A stretch of DNA of 64,000 nucleotides. Origin: Mesostigma viride (taxonomy: Eukaryota; Streptophyta; Mesostigmatophyceae; Mesostigmatales; Mesostigmataceae). Location: NCBI GenBank assembly GCA_009746045.1, contig RPFO01000034.1, forward strand, positions 1,136,786 to 1,200,785, read 5' to 3'. The translations under genes and the position numbers were made by a program. Shown here in pieces: positions 49,875 to 64,000 of this stretch. How positions within the stretch are numbered: position 1 is the stretch's first letter; every line of letters begins with the position of its first letter. The notes under the pieces were generated by a model. The model saw nothing but the letters and a program-made list of their open reading frames with translations. It was not told the origin of the DNA and searched no databases.

Positions 49875-50110
49875 ATGGCGGATAAGCTGGAGTTCCTCAA
49901 GCGTCGCAAGGGGCTTGGGGGGACCTCCTACACGCTGGACGACGACTTGACCCTGGCCCAGCAACAACGGTGACGGGAGCTATGGACGACCTGCCTCCAG
50001 CTCTGGTAGACGGCGGGGAAGAAGCCGGTATACTGGAAGGGGCAGTCATCTACGTTGACCACATGCAAGCCCTGGCAGGCGACCCCTGCCCCAGCAACCC
50101 CAGCACCTAG
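49875..50110 (+). pseudogene. Fragment of a retroelement ORF1-like C-terminus
   Basis: Starts MADKLEFLKRRKGLGGTSY, meets TGA after LAQQQR, and continues in another frame as RRELWTTCLQLW, stop, TAGKKPVYWKGQ. A pattern of basic helix, ELW, then GKKPVYW resembles the end of LINE ORF1 proteins (R.L.P......G....W.G). Stops and a frameshift make it non-functional. Confidence 0.45.
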
Positions 50111-50589
50111 CCTAGGGGGATAGCACCCCAGCCTAGGGGAATGTAACCGTAGTGTAGAATATTAGAAACGCTTAGCCGACGTGGGCTCACGCACATGTGC
50201 ATGTATGCCTATGATGGGACGCCATGAGTACCACGCTGATTATCTTTAGAATATTTGATCATGCTTTGCCCATGCAGAGAGGAACTCTCTGCTGAGATGT
50301 CATGCCATAGCTATTGCCTAGCCACAATCATCTTCCACCCCATGTCCGCAACTTTGCACAGCTGCTGGAATACATGGCGGTGCAGGAGCACCTTGTGCAC
50401 CCAGAGTAGGTGGCTGTTTACATCCCCCACCTGGAGGTTGTAGCCCAGAATGTATTAAAAACCACAGGCCCCCTTGTGTTACGTATACTCCCAAAGGCCA
50501 TGTGTTACGTATACTCCCAACTGAGTTATGTTTTTAATTAATTAAATTAATTTATTATTTAATCAGCCGCCAAATAGCTTCCGAGTGCA
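50111..50589. other. 3' flank of the LRR-hydrolase gene
   Basis: Downstream region of the minus-strand gene. A TGTAA-type motif, the common green-algal polyadenylation signal, can be read on the minus strand near 50411-50407. AT-rich with TTAA repeats at 50533-50562. No other gene seen. Confidence 0.4.
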
Positions 50590-63455
<12,866 letters not shown>

Positions 63456-64000
63456 CTGCCAGCATGAACGAGGCATGCAAGCACAGTTGTCGCATTGGTT
63501 TGTGAGTTTCAGAGATCTGACCCGATAAACGACCTTTCTCGAGGGTTGCATCGAGCAGTACACATCCTGAGAAAGCCATAGGACTCGTGCCAACCATGCA
63601 AACCACCGCACGGGATGCGCAGCAACTCCCGGCTCTATCCCATTGTCTGTGTCCATTATGACGGGGCCGAACGGGGATGAACGCTTCATTTGGCTCATGC
63701 TACCCCCATGCGCCACCCAGCCACCCAACTGTCACAGTGTGGCACGGTGCAGCAACGATGGTTGTGGGCACATCTTCCCAGTGTGACCCGCATACTCTAT
63801 GATCCACACACATCGGTTTACTTACACTCCATTCCTGATTAATCGCTTTCTGATTCGTCAGATGAAGAACTTCCTGATTCATCGCTGCCTGAAATAATTA
63901 CGCTCCTCCTGGGCACCACCCAGACATCACCATCATGTCCCCAGCCATGTCCCCCTCCTGCCATCGCAGAAGAGGGTTGCCGGTTACGTGTTTATGTGCG
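63456..64000. other. Unresolved upstream part of the LRR-hydrolase gene
   Basis: The acceptor of the first visible exon (TGGCAG, 63461-63456) shows that this is intron. Any further exon in 63.5-64.0 kb is not recognisable. A degenerate tandem CTGATTCRTC-like repeat lies at 63833-63893. Confidence 0.4.

Overview
The window is nuclear DNA of a eukaryote with dense spliceosomal introns (GT-AG). It is most likely a green alga: the translated exons of the isoleucyl-tRNA synthetase resemble the land-plant cytosolic enzyme almost block for block. Bacterial operon structure, Shine-Dalgarno sites and tRNA/rRNA genes are absent. Most long open frames in the window are microsatellite translations, not genes. 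All exon coordinates below come from conceptual splicing: I matched GT/AG borders, checked that phases join, and checked that each exon length equals its residue count. No transcript data were available.

Layout. (1) 178-27570, minus strand: cytosolic isoleucyl-tRNA synthetase, 24 exons covering 1011 codons; the C-terminal part runs off the left edge and the very short first exon is uncertain. Its introns hold an intact piggyBac transposon (11381-14675), a 1.3-kb non-autonomous DNA transposon, a 180-bp retroinsertion and about 2.9 kb of CAGG repeat. (2) 27.6-29.7 kb: divergent intergenic region. (3) 29709-39813, plus strand: a complete 10-exon EamA/DMT-family membrane transporter of 438 aa. 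(4) 40.2-50.1 kb: graveyard of one non-LTR retrotransposon family (ORF1-like, APE endonuclease, reverse transcriptase) in both orientations, with a characteristic 3' hairpin and TTAA-type tail. (5) 50590-63455, minus strand: 14 exons of a gene joining nine 23-residue leucine-rich repeats to an alpha/beta-hydrolase fold; the 5' end runs off to the right.

The most unusual signal crosses all three host genes. Introns repeatedly contain extra, progressively decayed copies of the exon-intron junction that borders them: a few tens of bases of exon plus the splice site. These occur as short tandem arrays beside donors, beside acceptors, or both. In several cases the peptide encoded by the decayed copy is still readable. 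This suggests that introns here grow by repeated tandem duplication of splice junctions, leaving arrays of potential decoy or alternative splice sites. A second signal is a 19-nt hairpin (CACGTGACTGCGTCACGTG) at the 3' end of several retroinsertions, including one only 59 bp long with a clean 13-bp target-site duplication.
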